DNA from: Buxus sempervirens | Lineage: Eukaryota; Streptophyta; Magnoliopsida; Buxales; Buxaceae | Reading direction: 5' to 3' | Assembly (NCBI GenBank): GCA_947561395.2 | Contig: OX387188.1 | Location: 15,098,229 to 15,162,228, forward strand | Length of the DNA stretch: 64,000 nt | In this document: positions 9,710 through 21,606 of the stretch, in pieces | How positions within the stretch are numbered: the first letter of the stretch is position 1 | Layout: every line of letters begins with the position of its first letter | The notes under the pieces: model-generated | Seen by the model: only the letters and a program-made list of their open reading frames with translations | Database searches by the model: none | Told to the model about the DNA's origin: nothing | Position numbers and translations under genes: made by a program

Positions 9710-11925
9710 ATGAATACTGAAGAGAACCAAGCTCAAGCCACCGTACCCACTCAGGACTTCGCTCAGCTGCAGGAGCAAGTGGCTAGTCTTGCCAAAATGT
9801 AGGGAGACTTACTGGGGCTCAGGCCCAAAACCAAGCCTTTACTTCCCATCAAGCACCACCACCTCAGGCCTACATTCCGCCTCCGGCTCAACCCATACCT
9901 GAGCCCATTTCTGAACCGGTCCCTGAACCTATCCTGATAAGGGAAAACACGGTGGAATCTGAGAAAGAAATAGAAAAGGAAAAAGCCCAGGAGGAGATGG
10001 AAAGAAAACTCCTGCACAAGATTGAAAGAATTCAGGAGGAACTGAAAGAAGTGAAGGGGGGAAACAGCTACGGAGGCACCACTTTCGATGATCTCTGCAT
10101 GTACCCTGATGTATGCCTACCGGCCAAATTCAAGTGCCTGGATTTTGATAAATACGATGGCACGGGCTGCCCAATGAGCCACTTGAAACTATACTACGGG
10201 GCCCTATGCTAATTTGGCCAGGATAATGGCATACTGATCTAACTCTTTCAGAGGAGCTTGACAGGGTCAGCCTTGAGGTGTTTTGCCACCGTGGACCATG
10301 GCAGGATCAGGAGATGGAAGGACTTGGCTGATGCATTCCTGGACCAGTATAAGTTTAACTCTGAGATCGTGCCAGACCGGTACGACATGATGAGGATGAG
10401 CAAAGGGAAGGATGAGTCTGTACGGCAGTATGCCAAAAGGTGGAGAGAGGCCGCCTCCCAGGTTAGGCCACCCATGCTAGAACCCGAGATGATCTCAACT
10501 TTTGTGGGCACACTGGGGCAGCCTTTCTACAATCACCTGGTGGGGCAAATCACCACCAACTTTGCAGTCCTGGTGCAGGTAGCAGACCGGATCGAGGAAG
10601 GGGTCAGGTCAGGAAGGCTCATTGACTACTCCACTCTGACTAGGCAATCTGATTCCTCTGCCTCCATGGCACAGAAGAAGGAGGCTAGATTCCAAAAGAC
10701 CGGGGCCCGAAAAGAAGGAGAAATGAACCTGGTCCAGGCTCCTCTCGCCAAGAAACCGCTCCATGTGAACAACTCTACACCCCAGCAGGCCCAGCAGTCT
10801 TATCAGACCCCACATAATGTCAATTTCTCCCCCTCCGTACCTGAAAACCAGAGAAGGGCCTTTACCAAGGAGGAACGGGAGGCCTGGATGGCAGCAAGGA
10901 GGAACAGAGTTTTTACTCCCCTTCCCGTATCTCTTTCCCAACTACTGCCAACCCTGCTGAAAGGGGAATATGTGACTCTGAAGGAGCCCAACCCGAATGC
11001 CACAAAGGGGAGGAACTTCGATCCGGCAGTCACCTGTGACTTCCACATGGGTGCTCCAGGGCACTCTACAGATGCTTGTTGGGTTCTGAAGGATGCGGTT
11101 AAGGACCTGTTGGACCAGGAAGCCTTGGTTTTCAACATTGCTGCACCCGCCCCGTCAGGGAATGATATTAGGCAGAACCCTCTGCCTTACCATAATGGGG
11201 CAGGCCCATCCAACTCTATCACTGCCATATCCACCACGAGAAGGGCTTTTGACCCATCTCAGGTCATAGCTCCCGTAAGGACCACGGTCCAGGTCCATTT
11301 TTTTCAAGAGAAGGAGGAAGAGGAGGTCAATATGGTCTCCCAAAAAAACAATCATGCTGCTGAGGACATTAGCTCCTCTTTGAACCGGGTCTCCTCTCTC
11401 ATGGCCCAAATAAACACTGCAAGGCCTCCACTGGTCTTTAATTGCAGTCCACCCACTTGTTCACCATCCAAGCCACTAAAGGCTCCACTGGTCATCAACC
11501 TTGACCCCACCACTGCTTCCATCACCTTTTCTGTCCCCACGAAATCCAAGCTCCAACCCTTGGTTGTAAATGTTCAACCATCCTACAGTATCCCTAAACC
11601 GGCCCATACATCCCTGTCCAAACTCCAGCCGCTGGTAGTTAATGTCCTTAAACTAGCCTATTCTGAGGCCGCTGTACCATGGAATTACAACGAGGGAGTC
11701 ACGGCTACGGTTCCTGTGGTTAAGAACCAGAACCAAGAGGAAGTGAACCTCATGACGAGGTCGGGGAGATGTGCAGGGGTGAAGAGAAAGAGAAGGAGAC
11801 AGAGGTGGAGAAAGAGAAAAAAGAAACTGAAGAAAAAAGAAAACAAAAAGGAAAAACAAAAATAGGAGAAGACACCCCCCAGGGTGCAAAAAATGAGGCA
11901 GCAGACCTCATAAAAATCATAAAAA
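9710..11925 (+). pseudogene. gag of the Tat element, broken
   Basis: Encodes the capsid/nucleocapsid polyprotein that packages element RNA. The frame opens at ATG 9710 (MNTEENQAQATV). A TAG at 9800 and a frameshift near 9812 precede a proline/glutamine-rich stretch and a glutamate/lysine-rich coil (about 9950-10070). The retrotransposon-gag domain follows at about 10120-10620, with FDKYDGTGCPMSHLKLYY, then IRRWKDLADAFLDQYK and ESVRQYAKRWREAASQV. Two TAA codons interrupt it at 10210 and 10240. A motif CDFHMGAPGHSTDACWVLK near 11030 fits the usual CxxHxxxxGHxxxxC-like knuckle of this clade. The tail is basic and ends in a frameshifted A-run near 11925. Stops and frame changes make it a pseudogene. 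Confidence 0.85.
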
Positions 11926-11943
11926 AAAAGTGAATTCAATCTA

Positions 11944-13104
11944 GTGGATCAATTGAACAAGGTCCAGGCCCAGATTTCAATACTGGGCCTTTTGCTGAAT
12001 TTTGAAAAGCATAAGGATGCATTGCTAAGGGTGCTACAAAGTGCACATGTATCCCAGACCATTGATCCATACCAACTTGGCAAAATGGTTGGTCAAATCT
12101 TGTCACATAATGTGATAAGTTTCTCTGAGGGTGAGATCAGCCCAGGTGGGTGTTATCATGTTGACCCTTTGCACATCACAGTGCTTTGTAAGGGCAGCAT
12201 GGTGGCACGGGTTTTGATTGACAACGGGTCAGTGTCAAACGTCTGCCCGTTAATCACTTTTGTCAAGCTTGGTCTGGATTAGTCAAAGATTAAGCAAAAT
12301 GGGAGGATAGTGAGGGCTTTTGATAGCTCCAAGACCCACTCCCTAGAGGAGATTGAACTGCCGGTCACAATTGGGCCGAATATCTTCAACATCACATTTG
12401 AGGTGATGGATATACCTGCAACCTTCAATCTGCTCCTAGGGAGGCCGTGGATACATTCGGCTAGGGTAATACCATCTACGCTCCACCAAAGGGTGAAATA
12501 CATAAGAGGGCAAAGGGTGATAACAGTCCTAGCTGAAAACTTGGTGCCTCCCATTGTGTCACCTGATGTACCCTTAATAAATGTGGATTTAACTGTCGAC
12601 AAGATTGCATTTCACTCATTTCAATTTGAGGCGGTAAATTTCATACTTGAGGGGTGTGAGAAAAAGAAGGAAAAGGGGACAACTGCTGAAGAAATGGTGA
12701 AGAAAGTGATAGAAAAATACCACTTTCACCCGGGGAAGGGCCTGGGAATTAATTTACAAGGCAGGGTTGAGCCAGTAAAAGCAAAGAAGCTGGTTCCTAA
12801 AGCAGGATTGAGCTTCAAGCCCAGAGGCTGTAGAAGACAGAAGTATGAAGGAGAGAGAAGAAGCAGAAGAAATTTCCCTCATTTAAGGGAAAATTTTCCT
12901 AAACCCTCCTGTATAATCCAACTATCTCATCCCATGGACCAATCCAAGCCTCCATACCACAACATCAACCCATTCCAAAAACCCTCTGTTCCGACCCTGC
13001 AACCCTATAACCCATCTCCTATGCTTGGAACTTTGGGCGGGCCTGGGCCACAGCCCGCGCAGCAGTTGGACTATTCTGAAGATGTTGGGCTTTCTTCACC
13101 ATGA
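11944..13104 (+). pseudogene. Protease region of the Tat element, broken
   Basis: Carries the retropepsin-like aspartic protease that would cut the polyprotein. In frame 1 the text VARVLIDNGSVSNVCPL near 12200 has the active-site D-N-G-S in place of the more common DTG/DSG, as often in this clade. LLLGRPWIHSARVIPSTLHQ near 12430-12490 is the conserved second half. The TAG at 12280 separates the halves. A glycine-rich FHPGKGLGINLQG near 12730 resembles the G-patch-like segment after the protease in plant Ty3 elements. Downstream, 13101-13385 lies in another frame with an ATGA overlap at 13101, so linkage to RT needs a frameshift, splice or repair. Confidence 0.8.
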
Positions 13105-13384
13105 CTGAGGGCGATAAGACAAAAGCAGCTGAGGACTTGCCGTTCATTGACTGGACCGCAGTGAAGATTCCAGAAGAGGTCATATCTGGACTGGACCCCG
13201 TAGCAGAAAAGGGCAGTACCCACCCAGTGATGATGGCATCGGATGCCGGGCTTGAGGAGCGGGCTTGCACAATTTCCCCCGCACCCGAAAAACATTTTTT
13301 GAATAATTGGGAGGAAACTCCCCTTACCTTTGAAGCAGCGTTTGTTCGGCAAACTAACGCAGCTTCCAAAAAAAAACTCCAATA

Positions 13385-15180
13385 GTGGATTGCCATTTCC
13401 CTGAAGGTTTTAATGGGCCTTCGTCTTTAGGGGGATTATGTTTAGAAGGCTCACAAAAAACCCAAAAAGATTTTTCTATTTTTTCTAGAAAATTTAATTT
13501 TTTCAAAAAGGTCCAAACTACTTATGAACCATATAATCAAACTGAATTCGACCGGGTTGAATATGACTTCGACCTTGAGCTCGACTTTGACCTCATGGGG
13601 GTCGAAGAAGAGACTGAGGTCGAAGAAAAAGACTTTCTAAAAGAAATTGAATATCAATTGGAACGTCATGAAAAGGGGGTCCAACCTAATATTGAGGAGA
13701 CCATATCCATAAATCTTGGGACTGAAGATGACCCAAAATTTGTGAAAATCGGGTCATGCTTGTCTGATGTGTAGCAAAATGAAATGTCACGGTTCTTGGA
13801 AGATTACAAAGAGGTGTTTGCTTGGTCGTATCGGGACATGCCGGGGTTGGACACTGACATGGTGGTGCACAAGTTGCTGATTTTGCCAGGGGTTAAGCCA
13901 ATCAAGCAGAAGCTGAGAAGATTGAAACCTGAATGGACCTTGAAGGTCAAGGACGAAGTGGTCAAACAATTCCAAGCCGGATTTTTGGCAGTCTCTACGT
14001 ACCCTGAATGGCTCGCAAACATAGTTCCGGTACCAAAGAAGGACGGAAAAGTCAGAATGTGCGTGGACTATAGAGACTTGAATAAGGCAAGCCCAAAGGA
14101 TGATTTTCCGCTTCCACACATCGACATTTTGGTCGATAATACTTCGGTACATAGCCTGTTCTCATTCATGGATGGGTTCTCTGGATACAATCAGATCAAG
14201 ATGGCTAAGGAGGATCAGGAGAAAACACATTTATCACACCTTGGGGCACATTCCACTACACGGTCATGCCGTTTGGGCTCAAGAATGCCGGGGCAACGTA
14301 CCAGCGGGCCATGACAGCATTATTCCATGACATGATCCACAAGGAGATGGAGGTCTACGTGGACGATATGATTGCCAAATCATGCAAAGAGGAGGACCAC
14401 TTGATCAATCTGAAGAAAGTGTTTGATCGGCTCAGGAAGTACAGTCTACGGCTTAACCCGGCTAAGTGCGTCTTTGGGGCTACATCAGGGAAGTTGCTGG
14501 GATTTATAGTAAGCCGAAGAGGAATTGAGATCGACCCGGCTAAATCCAAGGCCATAATTGAAATGCCAGTACCCAGAACTGAGAAGGAGGTTCGTGGTTT
14601 TCTCGGGAGAATTCAGTACATAAGCCGGTTCATAGCACAGCTCACTGCTATCTGTGAACCAATTTTCAAGCTTCTGAGGAAGGATAACCCGACGGTCTAG
14701 AATGAGGATTGCCAGCAGGCATTTGATACAATCAAGGAATATTTGCTGAACCCGCATGTGCTAATGCCACCAACTCCAGGAAGACCACTGATCCTGTACT
14801 TGTCAATGTTGGAAACGTCGATGGGATGTGTCTTGGGGCAGCATGATGAGACTGGTAGAAAAGAAAGGGCAATTTACTATCTGAGTAAAAAATTCACGGA
14901 ATATGAAGCCAAGTACTCACCATTGGAAAAGACTTGTTGTGCTCTAGTGTGGGCAACTCAGAGGCTAAGGCATTACTTCCTTAGTCACTCCACACTATTG
15001 ATATCCCGGATGGACCCTCTGAAATATTTGTTTGAGAAACCGGCACTGACTGGCAGAACGGCAAAATGGCAACTACTACTGTCCAAGTTTGACATCACGT
15101 ACATCACCCAGAAAGCGATCAAGGGTCAAGCCATAGCTGATCACCTGGCTGCACATCCTTTGCCAGAATACCAACCCTTG
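13385..15180 (+). pseudogene. Reverse transcriptase and RNase H of the Tat element, broken
   Basis: Would copy element RNA into DNA. An acidic linker (13385-13770) leads, after a TAG at 13772, into the RT domain: PVPKKDGKVRMCVDYRDLN near 14020, FMDGFSGYNQI near 14165, MPFGLKNAGATYQRAM near 14266, and the catalytic YVDD near 14355. A one-base loss near 14226 shifts the frame from 2 to 1 inside the domain. A TAG at 14698 precedes the RNase H part, with AIYYLSKKFTEYEAKYSPLE near 14870 and LRHYFLSH near 14968. The order RT then RNase H is standard for Ty3/gypsy. The element cannot make this protein intact. Confidence 0.9.
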
Positions 15181-15234
15181 AAGACCAACTTTCCAGATGA
15201 GGCAATTCTATTTACTGAGGAGGAGGAAAGTGAG

Positions 15235-15640
15235 AGTTCTTGGCAGATGTTCTTCGATGGGGCTGCCAACATGAATGGAAACGGAATAGGGGCAGTCTTG
15301 GTCAAGCCAGATGGTTCACACATCCCGATTGCAGTAAAGCTGAGATTCCAGTGCACCAATAATATCGCAAAATATGAAGCATACATAATTGGGTTGCAAG
15401 CAACCATGGATTATGAAGTGGAGGAACTTGACGTATACAGGGATTCGAGTCTTATCATCTTCCAAACAACTGGTGAGTGGAAAACCAAGGATCACAAATT
15501 GATCCCCTATCACCAGTATTTGGAAGAAATAAGCACAAATTTCACTCGAATTTCCTTCAACTATATGCCAAGGGCCAAGAATCAGTTTGCGGATGCTCTA
15601 GCACCATTGGCTTCAATGGTCAACATGCCAGAAAGGGTAG
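15235..15640 (+). pseudogene. Second, archaeal-type RNase H domain (Tat hallmark)
   Basis: In the same open frame as the first RNase H (14743-15993) is a second domain beginning WQMFFDGAANMNGNGIGAVL, followed by NNIAKYEAYIIGLQ and DSSLIIFQTTGEW. The first Asp of the FDGA motif, the Glu of KYEA and the Asp of YRDSS agree with RNase H catalytic positions. Plant Tat elements carry such an additional archaeal-type RNase H after the original one. The domain itself has no stop. Confidence 0.85.
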
Positions 15641-16971
15641 ACATCAGACCACTGGAAATTGAGGTCAGAGATGAACCGGCTTACTGTCTCGTTCTAGAAG
15701 GAGCACCCGAAGAAGAAGCACCATGGTTTCAAGACATCAAGAATTTCTTGAACAATCGGAGTTTGCCAGAGAATGCCACGTCTACTGAAAAGAGGACAAT
15801 ACAGAGGTTAGGGGGTCAATTTCTGTTAAGTGGTGGACATTTGTACAAGAGGTCACATAATGATATTTTGCTCAGATGTGTTGCCAAGGCTGAGTTGGAA
15901 AGGCTGATTGAGACTGTACATGGAGGAGTTTGTGGGCCCCATATGAGCGGACACATGCTGGCAAAGAAAATCCTGCGATTGGGATACTACTAGTCGACCA
16001 TGGAGCACGATTGCTGTATACATGTTAGGAGGCATCACCAATGTCAGATATATGTAGATAACAAGCATGCACCCCTAGGTGAGTTGCACAACATGACATC
16101 ACCATAGCCCTTCTCTATGTGGGGCATAGATGTCATCGGCATGATTTCACCTAAGGCATCGAACGAACATAGATTCATCCTGGTAGCAATTGATTATTTT
16201 ACCAAGTGGGTAGAGGCAGCTTCATATGCGAATATCACAAGCAACCATGTTATTAAGTTTTTGAAGCACAATATTATTTGTCGCTATGGACTGCCAAGTG
16301 CTATAGTATCAGACAATGCTTCAAATATTAAGAACAAGGACATGAAGAAGATGTGTGAGTAGTTTCAGATCACCCACCACAAGTCAGTTCCGTACAGGCC
16401 AAAGATAAATGGGGCAATAGAAGCAGCCAATAAGAACATAAAGAAAATCATTCAGAAAATGATAGTAAGTTACAAAGATTGGCATGAAATGCTACCACTT
16501 GCTCTACATGCATACAGAACCTCGATCCGGACTTCAACTGGGGCAACCCTGTACTCCCTAGTCTATGGGATGGAAGCATTCTTGCCAGTGGAAGTAGAGA
16601 TCCCATCACTTAGAGTGCTCATGGAAGCTGAATTAGAAGAGGCTGAATGGATATAGTCAAGACATGATCAACTCAACCTGATAGAAGAGAAATGATTGAA
16701 AGCACTTTGTCATGGGCAGTTGTACCAGAGGAGAATGGCCCAGGCCTACAATAAGAAGGTGAAGCCCAGGACTTTCCAAGAAGGAAACTTAGTGCTAAAG
16801 AAAATCTTACCATTTTTGGAAGATCCTCGTGGTAAGTTCAAGCCAAATTGGGAAGGGCCATATGTCGTCAAGAAAGTCCTGTCAGGGGGTGCACTCATCT
16901 TAGCAAAAATGGATGGGACAGATTTTCTTGAGCCAATTAACTCTGATGCAATAAAAAGGTATTTTCCTTGA
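15640..16971 (+). pseudogene. Integrase of the Tat element, broken
   Basis: Would insert the DNA copy. The zinc-binding start (LIETVHGGVCGPHMSGHMLA near 15905) is followed by TAG at 15991 and 16105. The DDE core keeps its first Asp in WGIDVIG (near 16120), its second in VSDNASN (near 16309) and its Glu in NGAIEAANKN (near 16410), although TAG at 16360 interrupts it. The C-terminal part YRTSIRTSTGATLYSLVYGM near 16515 and a GKFKPNWEGPYVV segment near 16830 complete the usual order. Further stops lie at 16654 and 16693, and the final TGA ends at 16971. Confidence 0.88.
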
Positions 16972-17900
16972 GTGAATATTTCTAGGAAATGATCCGAGTC
17001 CATTTTTCTTTATTTCCTTCAAAATTTTAATCCCTAGTCTAGCCAAGTTGAGCCGGTTCGTTTCTTTGATAAACCCAAACCAGATTTACAGTCTTATACT
17101 GGGGCAAAGCCAATTGGGGCAAAATTAAGGAAAAAGAAAAAAAGAGAGAGAAAAGCAATGAAAAATGGCAAATGAAAGCCAAGTGTGAAAAAAGATGCAA
17201 AGAATGAAATCTAGGGAAACATGGTTAAATTCATCATGACTGTAAGTCCGGTTGACCTATTTCCACATTTGAAAATTTTTGGGCCTTTAATACCCTCTCT
17301 TTCATAAACCAAACCTAGCCTTGGTTTCGTCCTATTTTTTAAGCCCTCGGTGATCTTAGTTTGTTCATTCAAATGTCAGAGTAAGATTGGTGATGACGGA
17401 ATGCAGAAGCCGGCCCTAGTGAAAACCGTAACTGGCGCTAGGGGCAATATTGGCAAAAAGGAAAAAAGAAAAAAAAAAGAAGGATCAAAGGTTGAGTTGA
17501 TCATGGAGATCCAAGCTTGAAGCAGAATCGGCATGAGCAGAATGGGGTCAGTTCTGGAAGAAAAGGCATTTGGGGATGACTCTAAAGGTCCTAAGATGGA
17601 TGGTTTTGATCCCTCGTTATTACTTGGACTACCCTCTTCATTATTTTAACTTGGTTTTAATTCCTTTAATTATGGGTGATTAAGTGCATGGACCAAATTT
17701 CAAAAATCAAAAAAAATATAAAAACAGAAGAACTATACTTTGGCCAGTGATGATAAATCAAATACTTTTCATAAAACCTTTGTTTTTACAAGCATCTGAG
17801 CATTCTGAGGCCAATAATATAAAATTTTTATTTTGAATTAAATCCTTTGTCTTTCCACTATTGGAGTTTTCCTTCGTACAAAGGTATGAAAAGAAAAAAA
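16972..17900 (+). other. Region between pol and the antisense ORF
   Basis: No gene seen. Contains ggggcaaagccaattggggc at 17100-17122 and ggcgctaggggcaatattgg near 17431, phrases typical of the segment after pol in such elements, with short A/G-rich runs. Confidence 0.5.
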
Positions 17901-17918
17901 AATGTGCAGGAAATAAGG

Positions 17919-18812
17919 CTAATCTCTGTCTCCTAGCCGCTCCTCAAGCTCCCGAATCCGAGCTGCCTGAGCTGCAATAACTCCAGAAGCTCCCTCTGCA
18001 GCGGGATCACTCAGGAAGGAAATAACCTCATCTGAAAGGACCTATCTAATCCGCATACTCCTGAGGCTGGCTAAAGTATCCTGGTACTTCTGCCGTATCA
18101 TCCGGACCTCAAAGCGACGGGCCTGCCTCTGCTCCTCCAGTTTCTCCTCCATGGCGGTACGGCGGGATATCTGCTCCTCAAGCTGCCTCTCCAGATAAAG
18201 GCCTCGTATCCTGAGCTCCTGGGCCTCCCGTACCCATATCTGCTGAAGTCGCTTATGAGAAGCTCTCTCAGACTCTAAGATGTCCTCATAAGTAGGAGCT
18301 AAGACTGCAGGAGGATCTTCGAGTACTGGGGCCTGACTCTGTATCTGCTCCTTGATCCAGAAGAGATAGTCCTTCACATGAGACTCTGAGAAGACTGGGC
18401 TATGCATAAAGCGAACATATGACCACTCCCTCATCAACCAGGCATTCAGCTTCATGGTAGCTAGAGAAAGTGGCCCAAGATGATCTTCATACCCACTTGG
18501 GATTATAATCCCCTGGGTCGCTCTGAACTGACGAAGGACCCGCAAAGGAAGGTAAAGCACCGCATGTCTCAGGCCCGCCAGAACCAAAAAGTTGCGGTCT
18601 CGGAAGCTGATCACCGTCTCTGCATTGGGCTGATAAGTACCAGGCCACCTCACCTGATCATCCTGGAGTGAAGCCAAGAAAGTGAATCAGCCAAGTTTAC
18701 CCCCTGGAATGTTGGGACACCCCCGGTTGCTCATCAAGATGGGAACTTTCAAACTCGGGAAGAAGTGTCGATTGATCTCCTCAATCTGACTCAGGTGGTC
18801 AAGTAGCCAAAG
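17919..18812 (-). pseudogene. Antisense ORF of the Tat element (aORF, DUF7745-like)
   Basis: On the strand opposite gag-pol, a reading frame runs from a good splice acceptor (cctcttttgcag, exon from 18812) through LLDHLSQIEEINRHFFPSLK, a TGA near 18690, and a 211-codon open stretch at 18677-18042 starting MASLQDDQVRWPGTYQPN. It includes LYLPLRVLRQFRATQGIIIP and a coiled-coil-like Glu/Arg/Gln-rich C-terminus. After the TAG at 18042 the same frame continues with VLSDEVISFLSDPAAEGASG and RIRELEERLGDRD to TAG at 17919, so the TAG is probably a point mutation. Antisense ORFs at this place are known from several Tat families. The similarity to DUF7745-type proteins is my impression, and the function is unknown. 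No upstream exon was found. It should have its own promoter in or near the 3' LTR. Confidence 0.7.
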
Positions 18813-18839
18813 CTGCAAAAGAGGAAGGATATATCAGCA

Positions 18840-18940
18840 CATTGTAAAAGAAAAGAAAAAGAAAGAAAAAAAAAAGAGAAAAGAAAAAGAAAAAAGAAAA
18901 GAGAAAGAAAAAAAAGAAGAAGAAAAAGAAAAAAATGAGC
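18840..18940 (+). repeat. A/G-rich low-complexity tract
   Basis: About 100 bp of degenerate aaaag/gaaaaa repeats just beyond the acceptor of the antisense ORF, where on the minus strand it forms a long pyrimidine tract. Confidence 0.8.
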
Positions 18941-18969
18941 TACAAAGTTGCTATTTTCACAAAAATCCT

Positions 18970-19175
18970 ATTTTGTCTTAAAATCCACTTCACAACCACG
19001 AGAGCTCAGTGGAATTTAGGACAAGCTTTGGGAAATGTGCTGGTCAAAAGGAAGATATCCACATAATTTTTAACTTGGTTTGATAAAAAAATCAGTTTTC
19101 AAAAAATCCTATTTTTGGGCTTAAAATCCACTTCATAGCCACAAGAGCTCAGTGGAATTTAAGAACTCTTGGAGT
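18970..19175 (+). repeat. Duplicated block before the 3' LTR
   Basis: The phrase ttaaaatccacttcacaacc, followed by acgagagctcagtgga, at 18979 recurs near 19120 with three changes. The copies are about 140 bp apart. No ORF is involved. Confidence 0.7.
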
Positions 19176-19314
19176 GATGCCCCCCTTAAAGTTAGGGCTT
19201 TTTGGCAAATCTTCACCCAAAAATTGTTTTTTACAAAATTGAATTGAATCAAGCAAATCATGGTTAAAGGAGTGCAATTTGGCCTTGTCTAATCTTTGCA
19301 GCTCATTGCTTCGC

Positions 19315-19336
19315 AACTCCCGCAAAGCGGAGCAGT
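19315..19336 (+). promoter_or_regulatory. Possible polypurine tract
   Basis: gcaaagcggagcag lies immediately before the 3' LTR, where the plus-strand primer is expected. It is only moderately purine-rich, so the call rests on position. Confidence 0.4.
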
Positions 19337-21606
19337 TGTAGACACCCCAAATTGCACAATGAAAATGATCAATAATCATCAAAAATCATTATCTCCTTGA
19401 AAACCAGCACAAAATTGGAGAAAATGAATTTTTTCCTTGTATCCTGCAACTCAGGACGGATACAAGTGTTTTTCTTCGTATCCGATGGAACATGTCGGAT
19501 ACAAGCAAGCTTTAGTGTATCCGGCATCATATGCGGAATACATTAACGCACTTGTGTATCCGGCCTAATATCACTGATACATAAGTTTTGCTCAAAATTA
19601 GGGTGTTCCGAGAGATTTCACTTTTTACCATCATGTCCCTCATTAAATGAGGGGAAATCTCGGAAATGGCCTTAGGGTTAAGGTTAGTGGGCTCTAGACA
19701 TTATTTTGTGTCTACCATCATGCAAACACTAACCCTAGCCCTTGCCTATAAATAGGAGGCTCCTCCTCAAGCAAATGGCCAATAAGTTGAAGATCCAAGA
19801 GCTCCGAGTGAATAAGGGAACCGCTGCCGGATTGCTTCCAGAACCCCAGGTAAGCCTCAAACCTCTTCTTTATTTTCTGTTTTTACATTCTAGATCTAGA
19901 TCTCTTCTTCTACCTTTCTGTAGAATAAGGCCTTGATGTGTGTATGAAAACCCTTCCCTGGCTCAAAGTATCTCAAGACTCCCCCTAGCCGTAAAACGTG
20001 AAGGCGGGATCTAGGAGAAACAAGACTAGGGATTGATCCTAGTGCTAGAACCTTATTCTGCATAAGCCTTTTGAATTTGTGAAGCCCATTCCATATTCAA
20101 AGTACCCCAAGATTATCTTGAAGAACCGTGTTTAACGGGGAGAGAGAACTAAGGGAAACGATAATGGAACGGAACCCTAGGTTGCTTTTAGAACCTTATT
20201 TTGATGAATATGAATGCATGCTATGTTGTTATATTGTTCCTGAATGATTTTTCACACTTGCACATACATAGCATGATTTTGGCGGGATAGGCTCATATTT
20301 GGGGATTTATTACATTCGTTGTGATAAATCTAAAATAAATGGCCTTTCATCTTGCACGAATTGCACAAACTTTGTCACAATTTTGAAATGTATTTCTCCA
20401 AAAAAGGCTTAACTTGAAAGCAACTGTACCCTAACTTCGGACATTCATAACTTCATCATCTTGATGAATTTTGGAGTGATTCTAGAACCATGGGAAAGGT
20501 GAGGCTGTTTAGTTTATGCCTACCAAATTTCATTAATTTCTATGAAGCAGATTTTTGACACCATTCTGCCGAAGTTGAGAGGTCATTTCAGGTCAAACTG
20601 TTGAACCTATCATTTCGAATGGGCGCCATCTGCCTGTTTTAAATCCGATTCAAGTGATTTTTGTTTCTGGGAACTCCTTTATGAGTCTATTTTTAAATCC
20701 AGTTGGTTTCATATATTTTTGATTTAAATTGTGTCGTGGATAGCAGATTTACTCATAACTGCTCAACAGCACTTTTCTGAGTTAATCTGTGATCCTCGGG
20801 GCCTGTTCGGGAAATCACCCAAGGCACATCCGAATGAATTTTTGTATGAGGCTAGTTTCTTTTGAAATATGGCCATACATACTTCATTCACACCAAATTT
20901 CATGGATTTTTATGGAGCCGAGTTTTCTAGGTGATTTTCCAAACTTGCCTACTTGTCACTTTTGTTTATCTCCAGCAGCCACTTTAAAAGAGCCATAACT
21001 CTTAGAATTTCAACCGGATTTAATTGAAAATTTGCATGAGACTGTTATTTACAATAATCTTTCAAATGGATTTGGTTTGATTCAATTAAAATTGGATTTG
21101 AATGATTTCAAGACAAATGGTTCTTGCTTTTACCGAATTTCCCGGATTTGCCTCAACTTGGTTTTGTGCAACTTTTGCTTTGATTTCCATCTTTTTGTGA
21201 TATTTCAAAAATGATATTGACATAAAAGAGGATCTGGAATTCATTTGGATTTTCATGTGAAGATATCATACATTTGTCCTTTTTCAAGGTTTTTAATAAT
21301 TTTTAGCAAGCTTTCTTATTTCCTTAGCATGAGCAACACTTGGCAACCACCTTGTGTGGGTGAATGGGGGTGCTTAACACCTTCCCCCGTTCATAATCTA
21401 ATCCCCTTACCATCTCTGGATTTGATTTTCAAGTAGGGTTATTTTTACTCTAGAATTTGTCTTTTATCTATTTTTGCTTGTTTTTAATCTTTTGGTGTCC
21501 ATTCACACCTCTAAACCTTGAATGGTGGCGACTCCTACGTTTTTAAGTTGAGCCCGTGTGTTGACGGAGGGGAAGTCATCTTCGGTGATTTTTTCCATGT
21601 CTCACA
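19337..21606 (+). repeat. 3' LTR of the Tat element
   Basis: 2270 bp, TGTAGACACCCC to TCTCACA, followed by ctaat. Has TATA at 19747, the donor CAG|GTAAGC about 100 bp later, the stem-loop at 21361-21393 and ggtggcgactcc near 21524. It lacks 46 bp present in the 5' LTR near 5445-5490; the gap lies after ggcct at about 20345. Several first-hairpin arms are mutated relative to the 5' copy. Confidence 0.93.

Larger units (their letters stand above)
4438..21606 (+). mobile_element. Complete but decayed Tat-clade Ty3/gypsy retrotransposon (Retand/Ogre-like), 17.2 kb
   Basis: Two LTRs (4438-6753 and 19337-21606) enclose a 12.6-kb interior, and the 5-bp duplication ctaat at 4433-4437 and 21607-21611 proves a single insertion. 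The interior runs: PBS-like site, about 150-bp tandem repeats, inverted-repeat array, 78-bp tandem repeats, (A7C)n array, gag, protease, RT, RNase H, second archaeal-type RNase H, integrase, then an antisense ORF and the 3' LTR. The second RNase H and the antisense ORF point to the Tat clade. I see no extra ORF before gag, which argues against canonical Ogre and favours a Retand-like member. The LTRs are collinear apart from a 46-bp deletion in the 3' copy. About 6% differences are seen in the first 280 bp, clustered in the hairpin array, and fewer elsewhere. Premature stops and at least three frameshifts make it non-functional. Confidence 0.93.

Noticed and set aside
10609..11409. Minus-strand ORFs of 84-111 codons
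   Set aside because: Shadows of gag on the opposite strand.
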